This document shows, piece by piece, positions 41,788 through 50,547 of a stretch of DNA of 64,000 nt. The translations under genes and the position numbers were made by a program. Below the pieces are notes generated by a model. It was given only the letters and a program-made list of their open reading frames with translations. It was not told where the DNA came from and did no database searches. Positions within the stretch are counted from its first letter, which is position 1; every line of letters starts with the position of its first letter. Source of the DNA: Chloroflexota bacterium (GTDB taxonomy: Bacteria; Chloroflexota; Dormibacteria; Dormibacterales; Dormibacteraceae); NCBI GenBank assembly GCA_005882115.1, contig VBEG01000022.1, positions 1-64,000 of the forward strand. The letters are read 5' to 3'.

Positions 41788-43010
41788 AGCCCGCCCTGGC
41801 GCAGCACGTTCATGACAAGCGGGATCTCCGGCAGCAGGTCACCCGCGAGCAGTCCGGAGTCGCCCAGGCGCTGCGCGATCCGGGCGCCCGCCGCGGCGTG
41901 CACGTAGACGCCGGTCACCGCGGCCGAGAAAGGATCAGACCCCTGCGCGATCAGGCCGCCGATGATCCCCGACAGCACGTCTCCTGTGCCGCCGCTGGCC
42001 AGCGCCGGCACCTCGTGCGGGTCCTCGCTCACACGCCCGTCCGGATGCGCGACCACCGTGCGCGCGCCCTTCAGGACGACGATCGTCCCCCACTCTTTGG
42101 CTGCCTTGCGGGCGGCGCCGGCGCGGTCGGCGTTGATCGCTTCAGCGGTCTTGCCTGTCAGCCGGGAGAGCTCGCCTGGATGGGGTGTCAGGACTCGGTT
42201 CTTGCCGAGCTTGCCCTTGGAGCGAGGCGAATCGGCCAGAGCATTGAGACCGTCGGCGTCGATGACGAGGGGACACTTCGCGTGCAGCGTGAGGTCGACG
42301 ACCAGTCGCCACGTCGAGCTGTCCCGACCGAGCCCCGGACCCACGATGCCGACCTCGGCCGAAGCGAGCTGCCGCAGGATCGAGTCGTACGCGGCGTGCC
42401 CGACCGCGCCTGGCGCGACCTCCGGCACCGGAGTGGCCATGACTTCCGTGCATTTGGCGGCCAGGATCGGATAGATGCTGTCCGCGACCAGGAGCCGGAC
42501 CAGGCCGGCCCCGGTCCGGGCGGCGGCCGTCGACGACAGGTACGCCGCTCCCGTCAAGCCGAGGCTTCCCGCCAGCACGACCGCGGTCCCGAACGTGCCC
42601 TTGTGGGCGTCTTTCGGCCGGTCCGGGATCATGACCGCGTCGGGGGCCGGGAGCATGGTCGCGACGTCGGAGATCTCGAGATGTGCGGTCGCCACTGCAA
42701 GCCGGCTGTGGTGCGTGATGCTCACCTCGACCTGCGCGCCGCGGTCGTCGCCCAGCAGCCGCGCCCTCGGTGCGCCGTTCGCACCCGGCAGGACCTCGAT
42801 GCGCCGTCGGGGGAAGCAGATGCCCGTGCCGTCGAAGCACTTGATGACTGCTTCCTTGGCCGCCCACCGACCGGCCAGCCGCTCCTCGTTGCCCGCGCAG
42901 TAAGCAAGCTCCGCTGGGGTGTAAACCTTGTTCAGGAAGCGTGGACCGGAGCGCTTCACGGCAATGGCGATTCGATCAACCGAGACGGCGTCGACGCCGA
43001 TCCGTTGCAT
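41784..43010 (-). CDS. nnrD: Holo-ACP synthase fused to ADP-dependent NAD(P)H-hydrate dehydratase
   Basis: 408 residues in two parts. Residues 1-~115 are AcpS-like: QRIGVDAVSVDRIAIAV (metal-ligand Asp), RLAGRWAAKEAVIKCF (metal-ligand Glu) and VEVSITHHSRLAVATAHLE. Residues ~130-408 are NnrD (YjeF C-terminal): HKGTFGTAVVLAGSLGLTGA, VGIVGPGLGRDSS, VIDADGLNALAD, VLTPHPGELSRLTG and ASGGTGDVLSGIIGGL. The first part attaches phosphopantetheine to ACP, the second repairs hydrated NADH. The NnrE epimerase domain that often precedes NnrD is absent. Neighbours are glmS upstream and alr downstream. Confidence 0.85.
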   Translation of the reverse strand: MQRIGVDAVSVDRIAIAVKRSGPRFLNKVYTPAELAYCAGNEERLAGRWAAKEAVIKCFDGTGICFPRRRIEVLPGANGAPRARLLGDDRGAQVEVSITHHSRLAVATAHLEISDVATMLPAPDAVMIPDRPKDAHKGTFGTAVVLAGSLGLTGAAYLSSTAAARTGAGLVRLLVADSIYPILAAKCTEVMATPVPEVAPGAVGHAAYDSILRQLASAEVGIVGPGLGRDSSTWRLVVDLTLHAKCPLVIDADGLNALADSPRSKGKLGKNRVLTPHPGELSRLTGKTAEAINADRAGAARKAAKEWGTIVVLKGARTVVAHPDGRVSEDPHEVPALASGGTGDVLSGIIGGLIAQGSDPFSAAVTGVYVHAAAGARIAQRLGDSGLLAGDLLPEIPLVMNVLRQGGL

Positions 43011-43041
43011 GAGCTCATTTTGCGGTTATCGGCTTAGCAAA

Positions 43042-43094
43042 GCCCCCACCCGGCGGCTTCGCCGCCGACCTCCCCAGCAAGTGGGGAGGTGAAC
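43042..43094. repeat. Bipartite palindromic repeat
   Basis: GGCGGCTTCGCCGCC hairpin then GACCTCCCC AGCAAGT GGGGAGGTG. It lies between glmS and the acpS-nnrD fusion. Confidence 0.7.
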
Positions 43095-43104
43095 TCTCGT
43101 CGAT

Positions 43105-44949
43105 CTATTCGACCGTGACTGACTTGGCGAGGTTCCTTGGCTGGTCGACGTCCTGGCCCAGCTTGGTCGCCACGTGGTATGCGAACAGCTGCAGCATCAC
43201 CGTGTTGAGGATCGCGGACGAGGCTTCCTCCACGGCCGGCATCTCGAAGATGTCGGTGGCCACGCCGTTCAGCGAGCTGTCGCCTTCCGAGACCAACGCG
43301 AGCACAGGTGCCTGGCGCGCCACGATCTCGTGCACGTTGCTGACCATCTTCTCCTTGGTCGAGCTGGCGGTGCAGATCGCCACGACCGGGAACTGTTCGT
43401 CGAGCAAAGCGATCGGACCGTGCTTCAGCTCGCCGCCGGAGGTCCCCTCGGCGTGGACGTATGAGATCTCCTTCAGCTTGAGCGCTCCTTCGAGCGCGAC
43501 GGGATAGCCGAGGCCGCGACCCGCGTACATAAAGTTCCGGTACTGGCTGTACTTGTGGGCCAGCGCCAATATCTCTTTGTCGCGCCCCAGGAGCGTGCGC
43601 ACCTGGTCCGGCAGAGCCCGCAAGGCTTCCACCAGCTCGCGCCGCCGCTCGAGCGAGATCCGGCCGTTCGCCTGCGCCAGCCGCATCGCGAGCAGGTAAA
43701 GGCTGATCAGGTGCGAGTTGAATGTCTTTGTCGACGCAACGCCGATCTCCGGCCCCGCGTGGAGGTAGATCGCACCGTCCGAGTCACGCGCGGCGGAGCT
43801 GGCGATCACGTTGGTGACCGCAACCGTCAACGCTCCCCGCTCCCGCGCCTGATGCAGCGCGACCAGCGTGTCGGCGGTCTCGCCCGACTGCGTGATCACG
43901 ACGCTCAGCGTGTGCTCGCCAAAGGTTGGCCTCCGGTAGCGAAACTCAGAAGCGTCCATCGCGCGAGCTGGGATACCAACCCAGTCCTCGAGCACGTGTT
44001 CGCCGATCATCGCCGCGTGCAACGACGTGCCCATGCCGAGCAGGACGACCTCTTGCAGCTTCTTCAACTCCTCCTCGGATGCCTCGAACTCACGAAAGGC
44101 GACGAGCCCGTCGTCGGTCAGCCGGCCGCGCATCGCGTTCGCGATCGCCTCGTCGGTCTCGTGGATTTCCTTCAGCATGAAATGCGCGAAGCCGCCCTTC
44201 TGCGCCTGGGTCACGTCCCAGTCGACGTGGACGATCTTCGGCTTGACCGTGACGCCGTCCAGCGTCGAGACTTCGGCGCCCAGGGGTGTGACCGCGGCCA
44301 CCTCGCCTTCGCCCAACACCAGGACCCGCTTCGTGTACGGGATGATCGCCGTGATGTCGGATGCGACGTAGTACTCGTCATCGCCAAGACCGACGACGAG
44401 CGGCGCGTTGAGCCGCGCGCCGACCAGCAGCTCGGGATCGTCGCTGGAGAACATCGCGAGCGCGTAGGCACCCTGGATCCGGTTCAAAGCGGCGCGCACC
44501 GCCGCCAGGAAGTCGCCTTTGTAGTACTTCTCGATGAGGTGCGGCACGACCTCGGTGTCGGTCTCGGAGGGGAACTCGTGACCCTCCGCCTTGAGCTCCG
44601 CCTTGAGCTCGGCGAAGTTCTCGATGATGCCGTTGTGAACCACGAAGATCTTGCCGTGGCAGTCCGTGTGCGGGTGGGCGTTGATGTAGGTCGGTTTGCC
44701 GTGCGTGGCCCAGCGCGTGTGGCCAATGCCGAGCTTGCCTGTGGGCATGTTCGCGTTGAGCTTCTCGATCAGGGTGTCGACCTTGGCCTCGGACTTGGTG
44801 ACGCTGGTCCGGGTCGCGGCGCCATTCTTGGGCAGCTCGAGGACGGCTACGCCCGCCGAGTCGTAGCCACGGTATTCGAGCCGTTTGAGGCTCTCCATGA
44901 GGATCGGCGTCGCTTCACGGCCGCCGAGATAGCCGATGATCCCGCACAT
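43105..44949 (-). CDS. glmS: Glutamine-fructose-6-phosphate aminotransferase GlmS
   Basis: 614 residues. The glutaminase domain starts MCGIIGYLGGREATP, with Cys2 (after Met removal, Cys1) as nucleophile; the following GHTRWATHGKPTYINAHPHT and HNGIIENFAELK are standard. Two SIS domains follow (TLSVVITQSGETADTLVALH, AGPEIGVASTKTFNSHLISL) and the C-terminus is NLAKSVTVE with the conserved DQPRNLAKSVTVE tail. It makes glucosamine-6-phosphate for cell wall precursors. The upstream region has no glmS ribozyme core. Confidence 0.98.
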   Translation of the reverse strand: MCGIIGYLGGREATPILMESLKRLEYRGYDSAGVAVLELPKNGAATRTSVTKSEAKVDTLIEKLNANMPTGKLGIGHTRWATHGKPTYINAHPHTDCHGKIFVVHNGIIENFAELKAELKAEGHEFPSETDTEVVPHLIEKYYKGDFLAAVRAALNRIQGAYALAMFSSDDPELLVGARLNAPLVVGLGDDEYYVASDITAIIPYTKRVLVLGEGEVAAVTPLGAEVSTLDGVTVKPKIVHVDWDVTQAQKGGFAHFMLKEIHETDEAIANAMRGRLTDDGLVAFREFEASEEELKKLQEVVLLGMGTSLHAAMIGEHVLEDWVGIPARAMDASEFRYRRPTFGEHTLSVVITQSGETADTLVALHQARERGALTVAVTNVIASSAARDSDGAIYLHAGPEIGVASTKTFNSHLISLYLLAMRLAQANGRISLERRRELVEALRALPDQVRTLLGRDKEILALAHKYSQYRNFMYAGRGLGYPVALEGALKLKEISYVHAEGTSGGELKHGPIALLDEQFPVVAICTASSTKEKMVSNVHEIVARQAPVLALVSEGDSSLNGVATDIFEMPAVEEASSAILNTVMLQLFAYHVATKLGQDVDQPRNLAKSVTVE

Positions 44950-45046
44950 CTCTATACCTCTACTAGAACACCCGGGTTCCTTATTTCGACCGTAGGTGGA
45001 ACGTTGAAACGGCTGCGGAGGCGGTCAGGTTACACCTGTCGGCGCC

Positions 45047-46027
45047 CTACGGGGATGGATTGACGGCCGGGTTGCGGGCGATCTTGTAGGTGATCTGAGC
45101 GGTGGTCGTGGACATGCGAATCCGGTTGTCGGCCTGCGGGATCCGGACGCTGAAGGTGTGATCGGACGTGAACGAGGCCAGCGACACCGCCGACAACGTG
45201 ATTGACTGGATGCCGCCGACGACATCCGGCGCGCCGCTCAGGGTGATCAGCTGCGGCGCGATGACAACCGCGGTGACGTGGTATCCGGCAGGCGGCGGGG
45301 CTGCCGGCAAGGCGTCGACCAGGGCGACCTGAATCGTCAGGGTTCCTTGCTTCGCCTGCACGATCGCGGTCACAGTCTGAGGCGACCATGTGATGGCGGG
45401 AATCGTCGTAGTCGACCCCAGGTCGAAGACGCTGCCACCCCTCTCGAATTTAATGAGCGTAGCCAGCTGCTCGCGCGAGTTGGCGTTGACCGGAGAGTCG
45501 ACGATCGCGTACGCCGCAATGTCCTTGAGCACTGCGGCCGGCCCGATCACGGTCACCTGGCACACGCCCGGAGGGCTCCCGCAAACGGACTGCGCCGAGG
45601 TGATCTGCCAGCCCTGCGCGGCCGAAGCTCGCACGTCGATGTCCAGGGCCTTCGTCACGTAGTCCTCCATATCCAGGGTGACCGGGGAGATCGACGTTAC
45701 CCTCGCCCCCGATCCCGTGTTGTTGGGAACCGGCGTGACCGCAATCGCGGTTCCCTTCGGGAGCTTGGACAGGTCGATGTCGGCTGTGATCACGGCGGTT
45801 CGTATCTGCGCGGCGGTCCCGATGATCGTGGCCTTGGTGGTCGCAGGGGGATCGTTCAAGACCAACCCCGTTCGCGGCGTGTTGTCGTAGCTGATGTGGG
45901 CGTTGACAGTGGCCGCCTGGACTGGGGAGTCGGAGAAGCTGACGGCGCCCAAGAGCAACACGGTCAGGCCGAGGGAGAGGGCCTTCAGCTTCCAGTCGAT
46001 GAGCAGCCACTGGACGACGGCCATCAT
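45047..46027 (-). CDS. cdaR: YbbR-domain protein, CdaA regulator (CdaR)
   Basis: 326 residues. An N-terminal membrane anchor (WKLKALSLGLTVLLLGAVSF) is followed by about three to four extracytoplasmic YbbR repeats rich in Thr and Val, for example VNAHISYDNTPRTGLVLNDP and VTAIVQAKQGTLTIQVALVD. YbbR proteins bind and regulate the c-di-AMP cyclase. Its ATG overlaps cdaA by four bases, and glmS follows, the usual c-di-AMP neighbourhood (in Firmicutes cdaA-cdaR-glmM). Confidence 0.85.
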   Translation of the reverse strand: MMAVVQWLLIDWKLKALSLGLTVLLLGAVSFSDSPVQAATVNAHISYDNTPRTGLVLNDPPATTKATIIGTAAQIRTAVITADIDLSKLPKGTAIAVTPVPNNTGSGARVTSISPVTLDMEDYVTKALDIDVRASAAQGWQITSAQSVCGSPPGVCQVTVIGPAAVLKDIAAYAIVDSPVNANSREQLATLIKFERGGSVFDLGSTTTIPAITWSPQTVTAIVQAKQGTLTIQVALVDALPAAPPPAGYHVTAVVIAPQLITLSGAPDVVGGIQSITLSAVSLASFTSDHTFSVRIPQADNRIRMSTTTAQITYKIARNPAVNPSP

Positions 46028-46845
46028 CGACGGAACCTGAAGATGCCGTTTCCGTTCGGCGAGGCGACCTTCAAAGCGACCCTCCGGCGCAGGCTGTCAG
46101 GGTCGAGGTTGCGGCTGATCTTGCCTTCTTCGATCACCGAGATGTTCCCCGTCTCTTCCGAGACTACGAGGACGAGGGCGTCCGACGCGAGCGAAAGGCC
46201 AAGCGCCGCGCGATGCCGGGTGCCCAGGCGCTCACGGACGGTGCCTTCCTCCGGCAGCGGGAGCAGGCAACCGGCGGCGACGACCCGGTTGCCGCGCACG
46301 ATCACAGCGCCGTCGTGCAGCGGCGAGTTGGGGTAGAAGATCGACTGCAGCATCTCGGCCGAGATCTCTCCGTTGATGCGCACGCCGGTCGCCGCGTAGT
46401 CCTCGAGCCCGACCTCGCGCTCGAACGCGATCAGCGCCCCCGTCCGCTTCGCGCTCAGCCGCTCGGCGGCGCGGATCGACTCGGAGATCGCCTCGTTGTA
46501 CTGGCGGGTGTTAAAGCGAGACAGCGGGCGTCCGATGTGGCCGATGCGACCGAGCTGGTCGAACGCTCGGCGGAGCTCCGCCTGGAAGATCACGATCACC
46601 GCGATGACGATGAAGAACGTCGCGTTGCGGAAGAGCCAAGACAGAAGGATCAGGTTGAACGTCGTCGAGATCACGCCCACGACCGCGAGCAAGATGAGAC
46701 CGACAAGGATCTGGGTGCCTTGCGTCCCCCGCAGCAGGCGCAGCAGCTGATAGAGCACAAAGGCCACCACGGCCACGTCGACCAGCTCGATCGGGCTGAC
46801 GTGCCGAATGACCTCACCGAGCTGCACCCAGAACTGCTGGATCAT
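46024..46845 (-). CDS. cdaA: Diadenylate cyclase CdaA
   Basis: 273 residues. Two to three N-terminal membrane segments (IELVDVAVVAFVLYQLLRLL, ILVGLILLAVVGVISTTFNL) precede the DAC domain. Active-site motifs are intact: NSPLHDGAVIVRGNRVVAAG with DGA, and LGTRHRAALGLSLASDALVL with RHR. It condenses two ATP to c-di-AMP, which controls osmolyte and wall homeostasis. It overlaps argF by four bases upstream and cdaR downstream. Confidence 0.93.
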   Translation of the reverse strand: MIQQFWVQLGEVIRHVSPIELVDVAVVAFVLYQLLRLLRGTQGTQILVGLILLAVVGVISTTFNLILLSWLFRNATFFIVIAVIVIFQAELRRAFDQLGRIGHIGRPLSRFNTRQYNEAISESIRAAERLSAKRTGALIAFEREVGLEDYAATGVRINGEISAEMLQSIFYPNSPLHDGAVIVRGNRVVAAGCLLPLPEEGTVRERLGTRHRAALGLSLASDALVLVVSEETGNISVIEEGKISRNLDPDSLRRRVALKVASPNGNGIFRFRR

Positions 46846-47768
46846 GTCGCGAACAAGCCTGCCATCAGGGCCATCTGCGCGTAAAGGCGATTGCCCGCCT
46901 GCTGGAAGACGACCGACCGCGGCCCGTCGATGACCTCGTCAGTGACCTCCTCGCCCCGATGCGCGGGCAGGCAGTGCATGAAAATGGCTCGGGGCGCGGC
47001 CTCCATCAAGGCTTGGTCCACTCGGTACGCACCAAACACTTTGTGCCGCACGGCCCGCTCGTCTTCCTGGCCCATGGAAGCCCAGACGTCGGTGTAGATC
47101 ACTGTGGCTTCGTCGAAGCTGATGTTGTTCGTGAGCGTAACCCGGAAGTTTCCAGACTCGATGCTACGAGCCCTGTCGACCACACCGGGCTGAGGATCGT
47201 AGCCAGGCGGCGTGATCACGGTAAGGGCGAAACCGGCCACCGCCGAAGCCTCGATCAGCGAGTTCGCGATGTTGTTGCCGTCGCCGATAAAGACGACGTG
47301 CTGCCTGGCCAGGTCGCCGCCGACCTCTTCCATCGTCATCAGATCGGCAAGCACCTGGCATGGGTGGGAGCGATCGGTGAGGGCGTTGATGACGGGCTTC
47401 TCGGACGAGCGCGCCAGCTGCAGAAGGTCCTCGTGTGCCCGCAGGCGCGCCACCACTCCGTCGACATACTGATCGAGCACACGAGCGGCGTCGGCTACGC
47501 TCTCACGGAACCCGAGCTGCACATCCTGGCCGGTAAGGGTCGTGGTTGACCCACCAAGCCGCGCGATCCCGACTTCGAACGACACTCGCGTCCGGTGTGA
47601 CGGCCGCTGGAACAGCATGGCGACGTGGCGACCCGCGAGGGGTCGCTCGGTCCAGCGTCCAGCTTTGATCTCGTGGGCCAGGTCAAGGATCCTGCGGAGG
47701 TCGGTACGTTTGAGGTCGGCCACGTCGATGAAGTCGCGTCCAACTAGCGAGATCACAGGAGCGATCAT
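46842..47768 (-). CDS. argF: Ornithine carbamoyltransferase ArgF
   Basis: 308 residues. The carbamoyl-phosphate loop reads MLFQRPSHRTRVSFEVGIAR: His replaces the first Thr of the usual STRTR. The other sites are ALTDRSHPCQVLADLMTMEE (HPCQ) and IFMHCLPAHRGEEVTDEVID, the ornithine-specific HCLPA loop. It makes citrulline in arginine synthesis. No other arg gene is near; cdaA follows with a four-base overlap, so it heads the cdaA-cdaR transcript. Confidence 0.9.
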   Translation of the reverse strand: MIAPVISLVGRDFIDVADLKRTDLRRILDLAHEIKAGRWTERPLAGRHVAMLFQRPSHRTRVSFEVGIARLGGSTTTLTGQDVQLGFRESVADAARVLDQYVDGVVARLRAHEDLLQLARSSEKPVINALTDRSHPCQVLADLMTMEEVGGDLARQHVVFIGDGNNIANSLIEASAVAGFALTVITPPGYDPQPGVVDRARSIESGNFRVTLTNNISFDEATVIYTDVWASMGQEDERAVRHKVFGAYRVDQALMEAAPRAIFMHCLPAHRGEEVTDEVIDGPRSVVFQQAGNRLYAQMALMAGLFAT

Positions 47769-47782
47769 GATCGCTCAGCGGG

Positions 47783-48319
47783 CTACAAACGGGGGTCGAT
47801 AAGCTCTCCGGCGACCACGGGTGGGACCGCCAGGTCGCGCAAGGAGTCGAACTCCGGCAGCCGGGCCCGGACCTTGGGGTCATCCCGAAGTCGGAGGATG
47901 AGGTCTCTACAGGCGGCAGGCTGGAGGCCGAACGTTGCCGGCTTGAGGATCAGCGGCGGCTCGTTTTTGAGCTGAATCGTCAGCCGGTCGGTCAGTCGCA
48001 CGTGAGGCCACGACTGCGGCTCGGACAGGGTGACGGCCTCCATCGCGCTCCAGACAGCGCGCATCTCGTGCCTGCCCTCGATGACGAGTAGCCGGTCGCG
48101 AAAGAGACAGAGCCGGGCCGGTGGCCAGGTGAGAAGCTTGCCGGCTGCCCACACGGCGACTGCGGCGCCACCGACCGCGCCAAGGGCCAGGGCAACGCCT
48201 GCGACGCCGCCCTCAGGGACTCTCGAGGCGGCGACCGCCAGCAGGCCGAAAGCGACCGCCCACGTGAGTCCCGCCACAAGGATGGCGACGGTCGACCGGT
48301 GCGAGCGAACGTAGATCAG
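47783..48319 (-). CDS. Membrane protein with PH-like domain, start uncertain
   Basis: About 178 residues. Two hydrophobic segments (TVAILVAGLTWAVAFGLLAV and ALGAVGGAAVAVWAAGKLLT) are followed by a beta-rich PH-like domain (PPARLCLFRDRLLVIEGRHE, HVRLTDRLTIQLKNEPPLIL) and a helix. The frame is open upstream into the divergent acyl-CoA synthetase, but no ATG/GTG/TTG occurs before GTG 48277. CTG 48319 follows GGGGAG and would keep the first helix whole, so I use it provisionally. Function unknown. Confidence 0.45.
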   Translation of the reverse strand: MIYVRSHRSTVAILVAGLTWAVAFGLLAVAASRVPEGGVAGVALALGAVGGAAVAVWAAGKLLTWPPARLCLFRDRLLVIEGRHEMRAVWSAMEAVTLSEPQSWPHVRLTDRLTIQLKNEPPLILKPATFGLQPAACRDLILRLRDDPKVRARLPEFDSLRDLAVPPVVAGELIDPRL

Positions 48320-48356
48320 GCTCTCCCCACCACCAACGAGTAGTGTATTCCCGGAT

Positions 48357-50225
48357 ATGGACGTGCTCGCGGAGCGCGCCGCGATCGATGCGGCCGTGTC
48401 GGGCAAAACGGTCTGCACCGCCTTTGCAGACGCGGTCGCTAAGTGGGGTGAGAAGCCCGCCCTGCGCTGGAAGGACGACGGCGACTGGCGCACGCTGACG
48501 TGGCGCGACTATCGGGACGAGGTTGCAGCTGTGACGCTCGCGCTGCGCTCGCTTGGCTTCGGCCCAGGGCAGTTCGGTCTGATCATGGCGCGCAACGCAC
48601 CGGAGCATGTGATCGCCGACCTCGGCCTCGTGCACGCGGGCGGCGCCGCGATCAGCGTCTACAACACGCTCGCTCCCGAGCAGCTCGAGTACGTGGCGAA
48701 CCATTCCGAGGCAACGGTCGCCTTCGTCGAGGATGCGGGATTTCTCGAAAAGTTCCTTGCCATCAGGTCAAGGACACCGAAACTGCGGCATCTCGTGCTG
48801 GTTCGCGGCGACGCACCTGAGGGCGTGATGACCTGGGAGTCGCTTCTTGCGCGCGGCCGAGAGCTGTCGTCCGCCGAGCCGAAAGCGTTCGAAGAATCCT
48901 GGAGGGCGGTCGGGCCGGAGGACACGATCTCGTTGATCTACACGTCCGGCACCACAGGACCCCCGAAGGGCGTGGTGTACTCACACAACAACATCATCTG
49001 GACGCTCGAGTCCGTTCAGCGCTTCTGGGCGATCGAGCCGCAGACGCTCGTCAGCTACCTTCCCCTCGCGCACGTGGCCGAGCGCTTCACGTCGCAGTGG
49101 CGGGGGATCGCGGACGGGCATGAAGTGTGGCTCTGCCCGGACCCCAACCAGCTGTTGCCATTCCTCGTGGAGGCGCGGCCGACGTTTTTCGTCGGCGTCC
49201 CACGCGTCTGGGAGAAGCTGATGGCCGGTCTGCGGGCGGGCATCGCGGCCGAGCCCGAGGAGGCCAAGCGTCAGATGGTGCAGGGAGCCGTCGAGGCGGC
49301 GATCTCGGCCTACCGTCTGCGCCACGAGGGCAAGCCCGTGCCGGAGGAGCTCGCCACGGTGGTCGAACGCGCTCAGCCCTTGTTCGTGCTGCTGCGCTCG
49401 AAGGTGGGCCTCGACCGGTGCACGACCGCCATCACGTCGACGGCCCCGTGCCGTCCGGAGGTGCACGAGTTCTGGGCCGCGCTGGGCATGCCGCTGTACG
49501 AGGTCTGGGGCATGAGCGAGCTGACGGGACCCGCGACCGTGGTACCCATGGACGACCACCAGGCACCTTCGATCGGCCGTCCGATGCCCGGCGTCGAGGT
49601 GCGGCTGGGCGAGGACGGCGAGCTGCTGGTCCGCGGGGGCAACGTCATGGTCGGCTACTACAAGGAACCGGGCAAGACGTCCGAGATCATCGACGCCCAA
49701 GGTTGGGTCCACAGCGGCGACATCGCGGAGCCCGGGCCCAACGGCCAGTTCCGGATCATTGACCGTAAGAAAGAGTTGATCATCACGTCGGCGGGCAAGA
49801 ACATCTCGCCGGCAAACCTCGAGTCGCTTGCGAAGTCCAGCCCGATCATCGGCCAGGCCGTGGCCGTCGGCGATTCGCGAAACTTCATCTCCGTCCTGGT
49901 CGTTCTCGACCCCCAGGTCGCACCGGCATGGGCCAAGGCCCGCGGCATCGGCGCGACGACGATGGCCGAGCTCGCCGAGGACCCCACGGTGATCGAGGAG
50001 GTCAGGCGCGCGCTGACCGCGGGCAACACCCACCTCTCGCGCGTGGAGCAGTTCAAGCGCTTTACCATCCTCCCGACCGAGTGGTCTCCCGAGTCCGAGG
50101 AGCTGACGCCGACCATGAAGCTCAAGCGGCGCGTCATCTACAGCAAGTACGGCCCGCAGATCGAGGCCATGTACGCGACGCCTCCAGGTGGCCATGCCGT
50201 CGATCCCCAACGAGAGGAAGGCTAG
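48357..50225 (+). CDS. Long-chain-fatty-acid-CoA ligase (FadD-like)
   Basis: 622 residues. The ATP motif is ISLIYTSGTTGPPKGVVYSH near residue 190. Conserved adenylation motifs are YLPLAHVAERFTSQWRG, LYEVWGMSELTGPATVVP, GWVHSGDIAEPGPNGQF and RIIDRKKELIITSAGKNISP, with the C-terminal Lys in LTPTMKLKRRVIYSKY. The helical insert between ~300 and 340 (EEAKRQMVQGAVEAAISAYR) is typical of the long-chain group (FadD15 type). It activates fatty acids to acyl-CoA for beta-oxidation or lipid synthesis. Monocistronic apart from the convergent 66-aa gene. Confidence 0.9.
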   Translation: MDVLAERAAIDAAVSGKTVCTAFADAVAKWGEKPALRWKDDGDWRTLTWRDYRDEVAAVTLALRSLGFGPGQFGLIMARNAPEHVIADLGLVHAGGAAISVYNTLAPEQLEYVANHSEATVAFVEDAGFLEKFLAIRSRTPKLRHLVLVRGDAPEGVMTWESLLARGRELSSAEPKAFEESWRAVGPEDTISLIYTSGTTGPPKGVVYSHNNIIWTLESVQRFWAIEPQTLVSYLPLAHVAERFTSQWRGIADGHEVWLCPDPNQLLPFLVEARPTFFVGVPRVWEKLMAGLRAGIAAEPEEAKRQMVQGAVEAAISAYRLRHEGKPVPEELATVVERAQPLFVLLRSKVGLDRCTTAITSTAPCRPEVHEFWAALGMPLYEVWGMSELTGPATVVPMDDHQAPSIGRPMPGVEVRLGEDGELLVRGGNVMVGYYKEPGKTSEIIDAQGWVHSGDIAEPGPNGQFRIIDRKKELIITSAGKNISPANLESLAKSSPIIGQAVAVGDSRNFISVLVVLDPQVAPAWAKARGIGATTMAELAEDPTVIEEVRRALTAGNTHLSRVEQFKRFTILPTEWSPESEELTPTMKLKRRVIYSKYGPQIEAMYATPPGGHAVDPQREEG

Positions 50226-50422
50226 GGCTTAGCGCCGTTCTTCTTCGCCGCCGGCGGCTTGAAGCCCATGACAGCCTCGGTGAACAGGCGCGTGGCGATC
50301 CGGGTCTTCGGCTCACCGGTACGCGCTGCCAGCTTGCTGAGCTGGTCGATCACGCGGGGTTCCACGTTGAGGCGATACAGCTGCTTGACGACGGTTTTCT
50401 CTTTCATGAGCACGAGTGTCAT
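50222..50422 (-). CDS. Small ribbon-helix-helix-like protein
   Basis: 66 residues, KQLYRLNVEPRVIDQLSKLA then TGEPKTRIATRLFTEAVMGF; the alternation of a short strand and two helices resembles RHH (CopG/Arc) DNA-binding proteins or antitoxins. The Lys-rich tail (PPAAKKNGAKP) fits nucleic-acid binding. No toxin gene is adjacent. It converges on the acyl-CoA synthetase, overlapping by four bases. The start could also be the ATG at 50407. Confidence 0.45.
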   Translation of the reverse strand: MTLVLMKEKTVVKQLYRLNVEPRVIDQLSKLAARTGEPKTRIATRLFTEAVMGFKPPAAKKNGAKP

Positions 50423-50520
50423 GGACAGGCGGGGTAGCGACTACCCCACCTGTTAAGAGACGACGAGTGCGCGACGGTCGAGCGTACTGCGAGAATCGCT
50501 GTTAAGGCCGTTCCCTTTTT

Positions 50521-50532
50521 GAACATTCGTTC
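50521..50532. promoter_or_regulatory. Candidate LexA (SOS) box
   Basis: GAACATTCGTTC is a perfect GAAC-N4-GTTC, the LexA operator of Gram-positive and actinobacterial type, extended by a G on the right. It lies 16 bases before the start of the broken HNH gene. Confidence 0.6.
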
Positions 50533-50547
50533 GTAACGTTCCGCCGC

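Noticed and set aside
41308-43037. Plus-strand frames antisense to acpS-nnrD and alr
   Set aside because: Shadow frames; the minus-strand reading has every catalytic motif.
44950-45046. glmS ribozyme upstream of glmS
   Set aside because: The 97 bases hold no ribozyme core (no AGCGCC-type cleavage motif or pseudoknot).
43555-45063. 500-codon plus-strand frame antisense to glmS
   Set aside because: Shadow of glmS and of the next gene; Arg/Asp/Val-rich with no domain.
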